Assembly: GCA_031270465.1 (NCBI GenBank)
Contig: JAISXP010000140.1
Span: 1 to 52,396 of the forward strand
Direction: 5' to 3'
Length of the DNA stretch: 52,396 bases
Source of the DNA: Tannerella sp.
GTDB lineage: Bacteria > Bacteroidota > Bacteroidia > Bacteroidales > Tannerellaceae
How positions within the stretch are numbered: position 1 is the stretch's first letter; every line of letters begins with the position of its first letter. This document shows positions 42,743 through 51,048 of this stretch, one piece after another. The notes beneath the pieces are model-generated. The model made no database searches and was not told where the DNA came from. It saw only the letters and a list, made by a program, of their open reading frames with translations. Made by a program: the position numbers and the translations under genes.

Positions 42743-42765
42743 TCCGTTCTCAAAAAGGAATGATT

Positions 42766-44850
42766 ATGATTAAAAAGAGCATTATTTTTGCATGTTTGAT
42801 ATTTGTCTCGCAGTTTGCCTGTTCGCAGATACTTACGCCCGTGAAATGGGACATCAGGCTGGTCGATTCGGAATCGGCGGAAAAAGAAATCCTCTTTACG
42901 GCGACTATCGATCCGGGCTGGCATGTGTACGATATGAATCTGCCGAAAGGAGGTCCGGTCTCGACAAGTATCACTTACGAACGCCGTCAGGGCGTCGAAC
43001 TGACCGGCGAGCAAAAAGCGTCCGTAGCGCCTGCCACCATATACGACGACATATTCGACATGGAATTGCGCTGGTATTCGGAGAAAGTTGTTTTTGTTCA
43101 GAAAATTAAAGTGACCGACCCGAAGTCTTTCGCTCTCGGGGGCGAAGTGGAATTTATGGCATGCAACGACGAGACATGCCTTCCGCCGGACAGAATATCT
43201 TTTTCGTTCGATAAAAATGATGTGAAACAGACGCGCATGAATACGCTCGTAGCGGAAACGGCGGATACGCTTCCTCCGGGGACGGAAGATGCGGATTCGA
43301 CGGAAACGGCGCCGGATTCCACCGAAACAAACGCTGTTGTCGCTCGGCCATATACGCCGGCAGGTGACAAAACGGCAACGGCTGTGCAGGATGTTCTGAC
43401 AGCGCAGCCGGAATTGTGGACGCCCGTTATCGAAGAACTGAAAGCCTTCGGTGAAGAAAACATTACATCGACAGGCTCCTCGTGGTGGCTGATCTTCCTT
43501 GCCGGTTTTGCAGGTGGATTCATTGCTCTGCTTACGCCCTGCGTCTGGCCAATGATTCCGATGACGGTAAGTTTCTTCCTGAAACGCAATAAACAGCGGC
43601 GGAAAGCCGTCCGGGAAGCCTTCGTCTACGGATTGTCCATCATTGTGATATATTTGGCGATGGGGCTGATGATTACGCTTCTTTTTGGAGCAAGCGCCCT
43701 GAACGACCTCTCGACGAACGCCATTTTCAATATCGTGTTTTTCCTGTTACTCGTGCTGTTTGCCATTTCATTTTTCGGCGCATTCGAGTTGGTTCTGCCG
43801 TCTTCGTGGACGAGCAGGATGGATGCAAAGGCCGATTCCACCTCGGGCATCCTGAGCATATTCTTTATGGCGTTCACACTGGCTCTGGTATCGTTCTCGT
43901 GTACAGGACCCATCATCGGCACGCTGCTGGTCGAAGCGGCTCTGGGAGGCTCGCTGGCAGGCCCTGCTATCGGAATGGCGGGATTTGCTCTCGCGCTGGC
44001 CATTCCCTTCGCCTTTTTCGCCGTGTTTCCCAATCTTCTGCAAAACATGCCCAAATCGGGCAGCTGGCTCAATTCGGTGAAGGTTGTTTTGGGATTCCTT
44101 GAACTTGCTCTGGCGCTTAAATTCCTGTCGGTTGCCGATTTGGCGTATGGATGGAGAATTTTGGACCGCGAAGTGTTTTTGGTGCTGTGGATTGTAATCT
44201 TTGCCCTGCAGGGATGTTATCTGCTGGGCAAGATCCGGTTCCGGCACGACAGCGAGTTGCGGCACGTTTCCGTGATGCGCCTTTTTCTGGCAATCATCTC
44301 GTTTGCCTTTTCCATCTACATGCTGCCAGGATTGTGGGGCGCGCCGCTGAAAGCCATCAGTGCGTTTGCCCCGCCACTGTATACGCAGGACTTTAACCTT
44401 TATGAAAATACAGTGCACAGCGTCTACAACGACTATGAAGAAGGAATGGCTAAAGCAAAAAAAATCGGGAAACCCGTACTGATAGACTTTTCGGGCTTTG
44501 GCTGCGTGAACTGCCGCAAGATGGAAACAGCCGTATGGACAGACCCGCAGGTGAAACGTTTGCTGGAAGAGCAGTACATCCTTATTACACTGATGGTCGA
44601 CAATAAAAGCAAGCTGCCCGCTCCGCTCGTCGTTGTCGAAGGCGAAAAAAAACGTACGCTGAAAAGTGTCGGCGACAAGTGGAGCTACCTGCAGCGCGTC
44701 AAATTCGGGGCAAATGCACAGCCGTTCTACGTCATTCTCGACAACGAAGGCAAACTGCTTGCTCCGCCTTATGCATACGACGAAGACGTCGCGAAATATG
44801 TACGTTTCCTGTCGGACGGATTGAAAAAATATCAACAGTTAATGCGATGA
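42766..44850 (+). CDS. DsbD-like thiol:disulfide interchange protein
   Basis: About 694 residues; the first ATG at 42760 is also possible, but aaaagga is better spaced from 42766. A signal peptide is followed by an N-terminal periplasmic domain with the redox pair in CNDETCLPP. Eight membrane helices carry LTPCVWPMIPMT and SFSCTGPIIGTLL, the two membrane cysteines. The C-terminal thioredoxin-like domain has the CVNC active site in FSGFGCVNCRKME. It passes electrons from cytoplasmic thioredoxin to periplasmic substrates. Its stop overlaps mazG by ATGA. Confidence 0.93.
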   Translation: MIKKSIIFACLIFVSQFACSQILTPVKWDIRLVDSESAEKEILFTATIDPGWHVYDMNLPKGGPVSTSITYERRQGVELTGEQKASVAPATIYDDIFDMELRWYSEKVVFVQKIKVTDPKSFALGGEVEFMACNDETCLPPDRISFSFDKNDVKQTRMNTLVAETADTLPPGTEDADSTETAPDSTETNAVVARPYTPAGDKTATAVQDVLTAQPELWTPVIEELKAFGEENITSTGSSWWLIFLAGFAGGFIALLTPCVWPMIPMTVSFFLKRNKQRRKAVREAFVYGLSIIVIYLAMGLMITLLFGASALNDLSTNAIFNIVFFLLLVLFAISFFGAFELVLPSSWTSRMDAKADSTSGILSIFFMAFTLALVSFSCTGPIIGTLLVEAALGGSLAGPAIGMAGFALALAIPFAFFAVFPNLLQNMPKSGSWLNSVKVVLGFLELALALKFLSVADLAYGWRILDREVFLVLWIVIFALQGCYLLGKIRFRHDSELRHVSVMRLFLAIISFAFSIYMLPGLWGAPLKAISAFAPPLYTQDFNLYENTVHSVYNDYEEGMAKAKKIGKPVLIDFSGFGCVNCRKMETAVWTDPQVKRLLEEQYILITLMVDNKSKLPAPLVVVEGEKKRTLKSVGDKWSYLQRVKFGANAQPFYVILDNEGKLLAPPYAYDEDVAKYVRFLSDGLKKYQQLMR

Positions 44851-45644
44851 AAATGAACGATAGAGAAGAACGGATGGAGGCTTTCGGGCGGCTACTCGAC
44901 ATCATGGACGAACTGCGCGTCAAATGTCCGTGGGATCGCAAACAAACGAACGAGAGCCTGCGGGCCAACACCATCGAGGAAACGTACGAACTGTGCGACG
45001 CCATCATGCGCGACGACCAGGACGGCATCAGGAAAGAACTGGGCGACCTGCTGCTGCACGTCGTATTTTACGCCAAGATAGGAGAAGAAAAACAGATTTT
45101 CGATATCAGAGACGTTTGCGAAAGCCTCTGCGAAAAACTGATATACCGTCATCCGCACGTCTTCGGCGATGCACAGGCCGAAAACAGCCGTAAAGTGGAG
45201 CAGTCGTGGGAACAGCTCAAACTGAAAGAAAAAGGCGGAAACAAAACGGTGCTTGACGGTGTTCCCGTCACGCTGCCGTCGCTCATAAAAGCTTACAGAA
45301 TACAGGACAAGGCTCGCAATGTCGGCTTCGACTGGGAAACGCGCGAACAGGTTTGGGACAAAGTCGAAGAAGAATTGAACGAACTGAAAACCGAAATCGG
45401 CCGGATGGACACAGATCGTATGGAAGCCGAATTTGGCGACTTGTTTTTCAGCATGATAAACGCTGCCCGCCTCTATAAAATCAATCCCGACAATGCACTG
45501 GAACGTACCAACAGGAAATTTATCCGGCGTTTCAATTATCTCGAAGCGCAAACCATCCGGCAAGGCCGTTCCCTGAAGGATATGACGCTTGCCGAGATGG
45601 ATGCCATCTGGAACGAAGCCAAAAGCGTAGAAGAGAAAGACTAA
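44847..45644 (+). CDS. mazG: Nucleoside triphosphate pyrophosphohydrolase MazG
   Basis: 265 residues from the ATG at 44847, which overlaps the previous stop; ATG at 44853 is an alternative. It has tandem MazG domains, each with the EExxE ... ExxD Mg-binding pattern: IEETYELCDAI with KELGDLLLH, and VEEELNELKTE with AEFGDLFFSM. It hydrolyses NTPs to NMP and pyrophosphate, acting as a house-cleaning enzyme and modulating (p)ppGpp levels in some bacteria. It converges with the TonB receptor gene across 20 bases. Confidence 0.95.
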   Translation: MKMNDREERMEAFGRLLDIMDELRVKCPWDRKQTNESLRANTIEETYELCDAIMRDDQDGIRKELGDLLLHVVFYAKIGEEKQIFDIRDVCESLCEKLIYRHPHVFGDAQAENSRKVEQSWEQLKLKEKGGNKTVLDGVPVTLPSLIKAYRIQDKARNVGFDWETREQVWDKVEEELNELKTEIGRMDTDRMEAEFGDLFFSMINAARLYKINPDNALERTNRKFIRRFNYLEAQTIRQGRSLKDMTLAEMDAIWNEAKSVEEKD

Positions 45645-45664
45645 GTCCTTGCCTGCGCGTGTGC

Positions 45665-47686
45665 CTAAGGCAATGTGTAACCGATGCCGCCCGTCAACCA
45701 GAATCCTGCTTGAGGAACATTGCCCGTATCGTAATAATACGTGTCGTACAAGTTATTCAGGTCGAGATGCAAACTCCACTGCCTGAGTTTGTAATTCAGT
45801 TTCAGGTCGGCTGTCGAGAAAGCCGGATAAGGCTGCAGCCCCATGTCGACGCCTTTCTCGTATCTGCGAAATATTCCCATCCGTTTCTGCACACGGAAAT
45901 ACCAGTTTGCCGATAATTCTTTGAAAATAGCGTGATGCAGTTGTACGGTACACTTGTCCCGCAAATAATTCAATGAATACCTGGACTCCAAGCCGCCGGT
46001 ATTGCATGTTTGATTCATGCGGGCATAACTGACGGTGAGTGCGGTTGTTTCGCCCAGCGACGGCCATTTGTTGCCCGGACGAAGCGTCAGTCCGGCTTCT
46101 GCGCCTTGCTTGTCGAGTTCGGTCAAGTTCCACGACTCCCATTTCGCATCGCCCGACGCCCTGACCCAGTCGATAATGTTGCGTCCCCACATCAGATAAC
46201 CGACTAAAGAAACACTCACGAACGGCCGGTTATATTTGACGCCCAAATCAACCGATTCCGAGCGCTCGGATTTCAACTTTTCGTTGGCGAGATGGGTTTC
46301 GGTAGTGTAATACAGGTCGGTAAACGTCGGCATACGGGTAGAACGGCTCCACGTGGCATACACCTTGAGCGCATTGTCGGGGCGATAGGCAAGACTGACG
46401 GACGGATAGAAATGTAGGCCCTGCTGAATTGTATTGTGATTCATCATCACGCCGGCCGAGGCAACAAAATGTTCCCAGTTTGCGGTGTGCTCCAGTGTGA
46501 TGGACGTATTGGTACGTTCGTCGTAGCGCGTATAATGGCCGTGCGCCTGCGTCATCGGCAACCCCAGATTGCTGCTCGAGATTTCTTCGCGACGCAGTTC
46601 TCCACCCAGATTCGTGATACCCAGCCGGGATGTGTACTGGAATATCAGGTTTGCACCGTATATGTCGCCACGGTGATAGTTTCGTCCTGTTTCCGTATCT
46701 TTTATCAGATCGAACCGGTCATAATGTCTGTCCCAGTAAAGAATAGGGATGATTTTGAACAGGTTGCCGAACGAACCTTTCACCGAACCCATCCACGTAC
46801 TCAATCGTTCGTATTGATTGGGATATGCAGCCGAATAGAAGGTGTTTGCCCCATATTTTTTATTGTTGTAGCCAAGTTGAAAATCAAGATAAGATTTTTC
46901 TTTCATCTTCAGGCGCGTCTGCCACAACAGATTACAGATGTCGTAATCGCTGTTTGCAATATATCCGTCCGACTTCTGACGGCTGACCGACAGGCTGTTG
47001 CATGTTCGCCCGGCAGTAGCCGCACCGCGCGCCTCAATCCCGTAGAGCGCATGCATGCCGGCTTCCGCCCGTGCATAAAAACGGGTGTCCGTCTCTTTTT
47101 TGGTGATGATGTTTATTCCGCCGGAAAAAGCGCCCGAACCGTAAATCAGCGCCGAAGGGCCGTGTACGATTTCGATGCGTTCGATGTCGGAAAGGCTGAT
47201 GGGAATGTCGAAGTTGTAATGTCCTGTGTGTGGACTGGTTAGATTGATTCCATTTAGAAGTACGGCTGTTTGGTCGGCCGAGCCGCCACGGATGGAAATA
47301 TCGGCCTGTACGCCGTGCCCGCCGCGCTGGATGATGTCGATATTGGCGGCGTAGACGAGCAGATCCTGAATGCTTTGCACGGGCGCTTTTTCAATCTGCG
47401 CTTTCGTGATGACGGTGACTAACTTGGCCGACTGGCTGACGGGCGTTTCCGTGCGCGACGCTGTCACTGTCACTTCTTCAAGCTCCTCCTCCAGCATCTT
47501 TGCGGGCTGCTGTGCTGTCGCCGACGTCTGCGCCGACGTCGAAGTAACATGTGCAAATATTAGCGTACAACTCATTACTACACCAATGTTTACGATTTTG
47601 TGCATACTGTTGAATGCGCTGTAGGACTTTCTCGAAAATCGCTTAAAACGAAAAACCTTACATCCGTTTATTCTTTTTCTTTTCAT
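45665..47686 (-). CDS. BtuB-like TonB-dependent receptor
   Basis: 673 residues from the ATG at 47686. A long basic N-region (KVFRFKRFSRKSYSAFNSMH) precedes the hydrophobic signal segment (IGVVMSCTLIFAHVTSTSAQ). A TonB box-like segment (EELEEVTVTASRTE) leads into the plug with ADISIRGGSADQTAVLLNGI, and a 22-strand barrel follows. There is no carboxypeptidase-like N-domain, so it belongs to the BtuB/CirA group and may take up a corrinoid or metal chelate. I searched the 180-base upstream gap for a cobalamin riboswitch and saw none. It has its own strong promoter (47751-47781). Confidence 0.88.
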   Translation of the reverse strand: MKRKRINGCKVFRFKRFSRKSYSAFNSMHKIVNIGVVMSCTLIFAHVTSTSAQTSATAQQPAKMLEEELEEVTVTASRTETPVSQSAKLVTVITKAQIEKAPVQSIQDLLVYAANIDIIQRGGHGVQADISIRGGSADQTAVLLNGINLTSPHTGHYNFDIPISLSDIERIEIVHGPSALIYGSGAFSGGINIITKKETDTRFYARAEAGMHALYGIEARGAATAGRTCNSLSVSRQKSDGYIANSDYDICNLLWQTRLKMKEKSYLDFQLGYNNKKYGANTFYSAAYPNQYERLSTWMGSVKGSFGNLFKIIPILYWDRHYDRFDLIKDTETGRNYHRGDIYGANLIFQYTSRLGITNLGGELRREEISSSNLGLPMTQAHGHYTRYDERTNTSITLEHTANWEHFVASAGVMMNHNTIQQGLHFYPSVSLAYRPDNALKVYATWSRSTRMPTFTDLYYTTETHLANEKLKSERSESVDLGVKYNRPFVSVSLVGYLMWGRNIIDWVRASGDAKWESWNLTELDKQGAEAGLTLRPGNKWPSLGETTALTVSYARMNQTCNTGGLESRYSLNYLRDKCTVQLHHAIFKELSANWYFRVQKRMGIFRRYEKGVDMGLQPYPAFSTADLKLNYKLRQWSLHLDLNNLYDTYYYDTGNVPQAGFWLTGGIGYTLP

Positions 47687-47750
47687 GAAAAATAAATTAG
47701 AAATTAATACTTGAACCTTATCTCTGTGCATTTTGTGCAAAAAGAGCGTG

Positions 47751-47781
47751 CAAATATAGAAAGAATGATTCAACGTGCAAA
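47751..47781 (-). promoter_or_regulatory. Promoter of the BtuB-like receptor gene
   Basis: The minus strand reads TTTG, 19 bases, TATATTTG: a full match to the Bacteroidetes consensus, 65 bases before the ATG. Confidence 0.7.
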
Positions 47782-47867
47782 TTTATTTAAATATCGTTAA
47801 CAGGGCGATTTTTTATACTTCCGTTTATAAAAAACCGTTTACCTTTACAGACTGAAAACAGTAATTG

Positions 47868-48419
47868 ATGCATCGCGATACGGAAGATGAAATGATAAAG
47901 AAGCTGAGCCAACCGGATACACGGCGGGAAGCATTCACGCAAGTGGTTAAGGATTACGGTGAAAAGCTGTATTGGATGACTCGGAAAATGGGCTTGTCTC
48001 ACGACGATACGAACGATATTGTCCAAAACACCTTCATGAAGGCGTGGATGAATCTGGACAGTTTCCGGGGCGATTCGAAACTTTCGACATGGCTGTATAA
48101 AATTGCGATCAACGAAAATATCACGTTTCTGAACAAGCAACGTGCCATGAACAACATATCCATCGATGATGTGGACGTGTTTCTGCTGGAAAAACTGAAA
48201 AGCGACGATTATTTCGATGGCGATGACCTGCAGTTGAAATTACAGGAAGCAATATTAAACTTGCCTGAGAAGCAGCGAATTGTATTTAATATGAAATATT
48301 ATGAAGAGATGAAATATGAAGAGATGTCTGAGATATTGGGGACTTCGGTGGGCGCGTTAAAGGCGTCGTATCATCATGCAGTAAAAAAAATCGAGACATT
48401 TTTAACAGACAACATTTAA
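47868..48419 (+). CDS. ECF sigma factor (second cassette)
   Basis: 183 residues from the ATG at 47868; the ORF track uses the preceding TTG. Region 2 has a proper acidic patch and helix (SHDDTNDIVQNTFMKAWMNL, FRGDSKLSTWLYKIAINE). Region 4 is LPEKQRIVFNMKYYEEMKYE with EMSEILGTSVGALKASYHHA. This is a standard ECF factor of the Bacteroidetes type. The next gene encodes a single-span membrane protein, the likely anti-sigma factor, followed by a Spy-like periplasmic protein. An imperfect -7 box (TACCTTTA) lies about 20 bases upstream. Confidence 0.93.
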   Translation: MHRDTEDEMIKKLSQPDTRREAFTQVVKDYGEKLYWMTRKMGLSHDDTNDIVQNTFMKAWMNLDSFRGDSKLSTWLYKIAINENITFLNKQRAMNNISIDDVDVFLLEKLKSDDYFDGDDLQLKLQEAILNLPEKQRIVFNMKYYEEMKYEEMSEILGTSVGALKASYHHAVKKIETFLTDNI

Positions 48420-48465
48420 ACCTTTTGGACTTTAGTACGTCAAATTACGAGGAGGATAAAATTGT

Positions 48466-48840
48466 ATGGAAGCAAAACAAAGCAAACTGGAAAAATTGAA
48501 GGGCCAGAATCCGTTTCGTGTCCCCGAAGGATATATGGAAGGACTTACCTCCCAAATAATGAACAGTATACCCGAAAATATGCCGAAGAGAGAATCCAAA
48601 GTCTTTTCTCTCAATGAACGGATACGTCCGTTGCTGTATCTTGCAGCCGTTTTTATCGGGTTCATTTTCCTTTTCAGGATGTTCATCATTCCGGCCACAC
48701 CCAAAAGCGATACGTCGCAAGGCGAATCCGTGCTGGTGCGGGAATCCGATATGTCAAATGAGGACGAAGAATACCTCGAATACTTGCAACAGGAATATAA
48801 CAGAAATTTGCTTACGGTAAGTTTAGAATATATAGATTGA
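48466..48840 (+). CDS. Single-span membrane protein, probable anti-sigma factor
   Basis: 124 residues. A polar cytoplasmic part (1-53, with NPFRVPEGYMEGLTSQIMNS) is followed by one membrane helix (about 55-75) and an acidic periplasmic tail. The FxxPxGYFE-like motif near the N-terminus is common in Bacteroidetes proteins encoded behind ECF sigma genes. It has an unusually strong ribosome binding site for this phylum (gaggagg, ten bases before the ATG). It should hold the sigma factor at the inner membrane. Confidence 0.75.
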   Translation: MEAKQSKLEKLKGQNPFRVPEGYMEGLTSQIMNSIPENMPKRESKVFSLNERIRPLLYLAAVFIGFIFLFRMFIIPATPKSDTSQGESVLVRESDMSNEDEEYLEYLQQEYNRNLLTVSLEYID

Positions 48841-48841
48841 T

Positions 48842-49345
48842 ATGAAAAATAGAGTTTTATATATTATTATGATGACGTGTCTTGCCTTTGTCGTCGTTTC
48901 GTTGCAGGCGCAGGTTGGAAACAGGCCAAAGTTTGACAGGCAGGAGTTTATAACAAAACACAATGCCTTTATCACTGCCGAAATCGGACTGACAGGCGAC
49001 GAAGCCGTCGAGTTTATTCCCGTGGAAAATCAAATGAAAGAGAAATTGTTCGAAATAGGGAACGAATGTCGCAAACTGAACCGGGAAATCCGTTCGAAAA
49101 AAACCATATCGGACGAAATGTACTTGAAACTTATTAATTGTAACTTCGAAACGCGTCTCAAAGAGTTGCAACTCGAGAAAGAGTATTACGAAGAGTTTAA
49201 GAAAATCCTTTCGCCCGAAAAACTGTACAGATATCAGCAGGCGGAATTTAAGTTCATGCGCGAATTTATGGGTAATCAAGGCGACCCGCAACGGCGTCCC
49301 CCACGAGAAAACGACGAGCCGCACGAAAGAAAAAGCAAGCCGTAG
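48842..49345 (+). CDS. Spy/CpxP-like periplasmic protein
   Basis: 167 residues, starting one base after the previous stop. A signal peptide (IIMMTCLAFVVVSLQAQ) precedes an all-helical body with long charged helices (FIPVENQMKEKLFEIGNECR, YYEEFKKILSPEKLYRYQQA) and a proline- and charge-rich tail. The pattern fits the Spy/CpxP (LTXXQ) group of periplasmic chaperone/sensors, seen in many Bacteroidetes sigma operons. It may feed envelope stress back to the sigma/anti-sigma pair; this role is inferred. Confidence 0.75.
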   Translation: MKNRVLYIIMMTCLAFVVVSLQAQVGNRPKFDRQEFITKHNAFITAEIGLTGDEAVEFIPVENQMKEKLFEIGNECRKLNREIRSKKTISDEMYLKLINCNFETRLKELQLEKEYYEEFKKILSPEKLYRYQQAEFKFMREFMGNQGDPQRRPPRENDEPHERKSKP

Positions 49346-49568
49346 GCTTTGATTCGCTCTCGAGGCTAACCATAAATCCTCAAGAGAAAACAGTCATAAT
49401 TTCTTACGAACAGGAGCATTGCCAAAATTGTATTTGCACTTTTCATTGTTATGATTTTCAATTATTCATGATGCTTTATTAACATCGCAAACCTTTCTGC
49501 TGTAAACTACAGCCCTGCTAATGGTATACATAAAACTTGCGTTTGCTATCCTGCATTATTTATTATTG

Positions 49569-49651
49569 TACTCGAAGCGGGAGTTGAACCCGCACAGCCG
49601 TGAGGCCAAAGGATTTTAAGTCCTTCGTGTCTACCATTCCACCATTCGAGC
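49569..49651 (-). tRNA. tRNA-Leu (anticodon TAA)
   Basis: An 83-base minus-strand class II tRNA: acceptor GCTCGAA/TTCGAGT, D arm, anticodon arm GGACT-TAA-AATCC, a variable arm around ggcctcacggct, and T arm CGGGTTCAACTCCCG. The 3' CCA is not encoded. Confidence 0.93.
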
Positions 49652-49674
49652 ATTGTATTACTTTGCATCTTGTG

Positions 49675-49747
49675 AGCGGAAAACGGGACTCGAACCCGCG
49701 ACCCTAACCTTGGCAAGGTTATGCTCTACCAACTGAGCTATTTCCGC
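49675..49747 (-). tRNA. tRNA-Gly (anticodon GCC)
   Basis: A 73-base minus-strand tRNA with acceptor GCGGAAA/TTTCCGC, D arm GCTC...GAGC, anticodon loop around CTT-GCC-AAG and T arm CGGGTTCGAGTCCCG. It lies 23 bases upstream (in transcription) of tRNA-Leu. Confidence 0.95.
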
Positions 49748-49770
49748 ATTTTTGTTTGGCTTTGCTTTTC

Positions 49771-49813
49771 CCTTGCCAAGGTTAGTTTTTACATCTAACT
49801 TTTGGGGCAAGGT
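49771..49813. repeat. Inverted repeat built from tRNA-Gly anticodon-arm sequence
   Basis: ccttgccaaggttag (49771-49785) can pair with ctaacttttggggcaagg (49795-49812), giving GTTAG/CTAAC and CCTTGCC/GGCAAGG stems around a nine-base loop. The left arm is an inverted 15-base copy of the tRNA-Gly anticodon arm at 49704-49718. Confidence 0.7.
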
Positions 49814-49841
49814 TATGCTCTACCAACTGAGCTATTTCCGC
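49806..49841 (-). pseudogene. Duplicated 5' half of tRNA-Gly
   Basis: 36 bases identical to positions 1-36 of the intact tRNA-Gly (49712-49747): acceptor 5' strand, whole D arm and the 5' part of the anticodon arm up to GCC. The 3' half is missing and replaced by the hairpin sequence, so no mature tRNA can form. Confidence 0.85.
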
Positions 49842-49853
49842 GAAATACGGGTG

Positions 49854-49883
49854 CAAAGATACGCATTTTTTGAAATACGCAAA
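49854..49883 (-). promoter_or_regulatory. Promoter of the tRNA cluster
   Basis: The minus strand reads TTTG, 18 bases, TATCTTTG, ending 12 bases before the half tRNA. Transcription would therefore cross the half tRNA, then tRNA-Gly, then tRNA-Leu. Confidence 0.7.
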
Positions 49884-49965
49884 CTATTCGGGTATTTTTT
49901 TTACTGCATCCGTTCTCCGACAAAAAAATTAACAGGATAGAGAGTATGTTTCCGTATAAAAACCG

Positions 49966-49973
49966 TATTTTTG
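49966..49973 (+). promoter_or_regulatory. -7 box of the DUF4837 gene
   Basis: TATTTTTG, 21 bases before the ATG at 49995. Confidence 0.45.
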
Positions 49974-49994
49974 CCCGCACAAAAACTGATTGAT

Positions 49995-51041
49995 ATGAAA
50001 ACATCGATTTTAATGCCAATTTGGGGATTCCTGCTGTCAATGACGCTGGTGTCCTGTAATTTTTTCTCGTCTTCATCGGGTTCGATGGCCGTTCGCGCTG
50101 CCGGCGCACCCTATGAAGTAGTGGTGGTGGCAGATCATTCCCTGTGGAATGACGCCGTCGGGAGTAAACTCAAGGACGAACTGCAGCGGTCTGTTCCGGG
50201 CCTTCCGCAGGATGAACCGTCCATGAGAATTACTCATGTGGGACCCGCCGATTTCAACGGCATGTTGACGTATGTCCGCAATATCCTGATGGTAGAGGTC
50301 GATCCGTCGCGGTATACCAAAGCGTCTCTCAATACCGAAAGAGACAGGTGGTCGAGCGGGCAGGCCGTGATTCACGCGACGTCGCCGGAGAAAGAAATGC
50401 TGCTTGAGTACCTGGAGCAGCATCCGGGACAGCTGGTGGATTACTATACGCGAATAGAAATGTCGCGGATGGCGCAGGTGCTTCGGAAAACGCACAGTAC
50501 ACGGACTGAAAACAAACTGAAGGAGAAGTTCGGCATTGTGCTGTATGTGCCGGATGAGTTCGGTTCGTACAAGGATACGACCGACTTCTTCTGGTCGTCC
50601 AACAACGCCAACACCGGACGGATGGACATCGTCGTGTATACGTTCCCCTATACGGACGAGCGTACCTTTACGAAAGAATACCTGATTGCCCGGCGGGATT
50701 CGATACTGGGCGTCCATATTCCGGGTTCGTTTCCCGGCTCCCGTATGGCAACGGATACAGACCGTGTGTCCTATACGGCAACCGCGCAAAGGGGCAAGTA
50801 TTGCGGCGTGCTGCGCGGACTGTGGCAGATGGAAGGCGACATGATGGGAGGCCCGTTTGTCAGCTACGCCCGTGTCGACGAAGCGCGGAACCGGGTAATC
50901 GTGGCGGAAGGATTTGTCTATTCGCCGGAGACGGACAAACGCGCTTACATCAGGCGTCTGGAAGGGTCGCTGCATACCCTGCTGCTGCCCGGGGAAGCCG
51001 ACGCGCAGGAAGAACAGCCAAAAACGGAAGTGAACGAATGA
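49995..51041 (+). CDS. DUF4837 family lipoprotein
   Basis: 348 residues from the ATG at 49995; the ORF track uses an upstream TTG. A lipoprotein signal (PIWGFLLSMTLVSC) precedes two similar halves, one opening PYEVVVVADHSLWND and later segments GIVLYVPDEFGSYKDTTDFF and GSRMATDTDRVSYTA. These match DUF4837, a conserved Bacteroidetes outer-surface or periplasmic family of unknown function. It stands seven bases before pdxA in the same direction, a pairing I would expect to be conserved but cannot check here. Confidence 0.85.
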   Translation: MKTSILMPIWGFLLSMTLVSCNFFSSSSGSMAVRAAGAPYEVVVVADHSLWNDAVGSKLKDELQRSVPGLPQDEPSMRITHVGPADFNGMLTYVRNILMVEVDPSRYTKASLNTERDRWSSGQAVIHATSPEKEMLLEYLEQHPGQLVDYYTRIEMSRMAQVLRKTHSTRTENKLKEKFGIVLYVPDEFGSYKDTTDFFWSSNNANTGRMDIVVYTFPYTDERTFTKEYLIARRDSILGVHIPGSFPGSRMATDTDRVSYTATAQRGKYCGVLRGLWQMEGDMMGGPFVSYARVDEARNRVIVAEGFVYSPETDKRAYIRRLEGSLHTLLLPGEADAQEEQPKTEVNE

Positions 51042-51048
51042 AGTATCC

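Noticed and set aside
47687-47867. Cobalamin riboswitch upstream of the BtuB-like receptor
   Set aside because: The gap is AT-rich, contains two divergent promoters and lacks conserved riboswitch segments.
49675-49841. Integrase attachment site with an adjacent mobile element
   Set aside because: A partial tRNA duplication can mark integration, but the repeated part is the 5' half rather than the usual 3' end, and no integrase gene is nearby.
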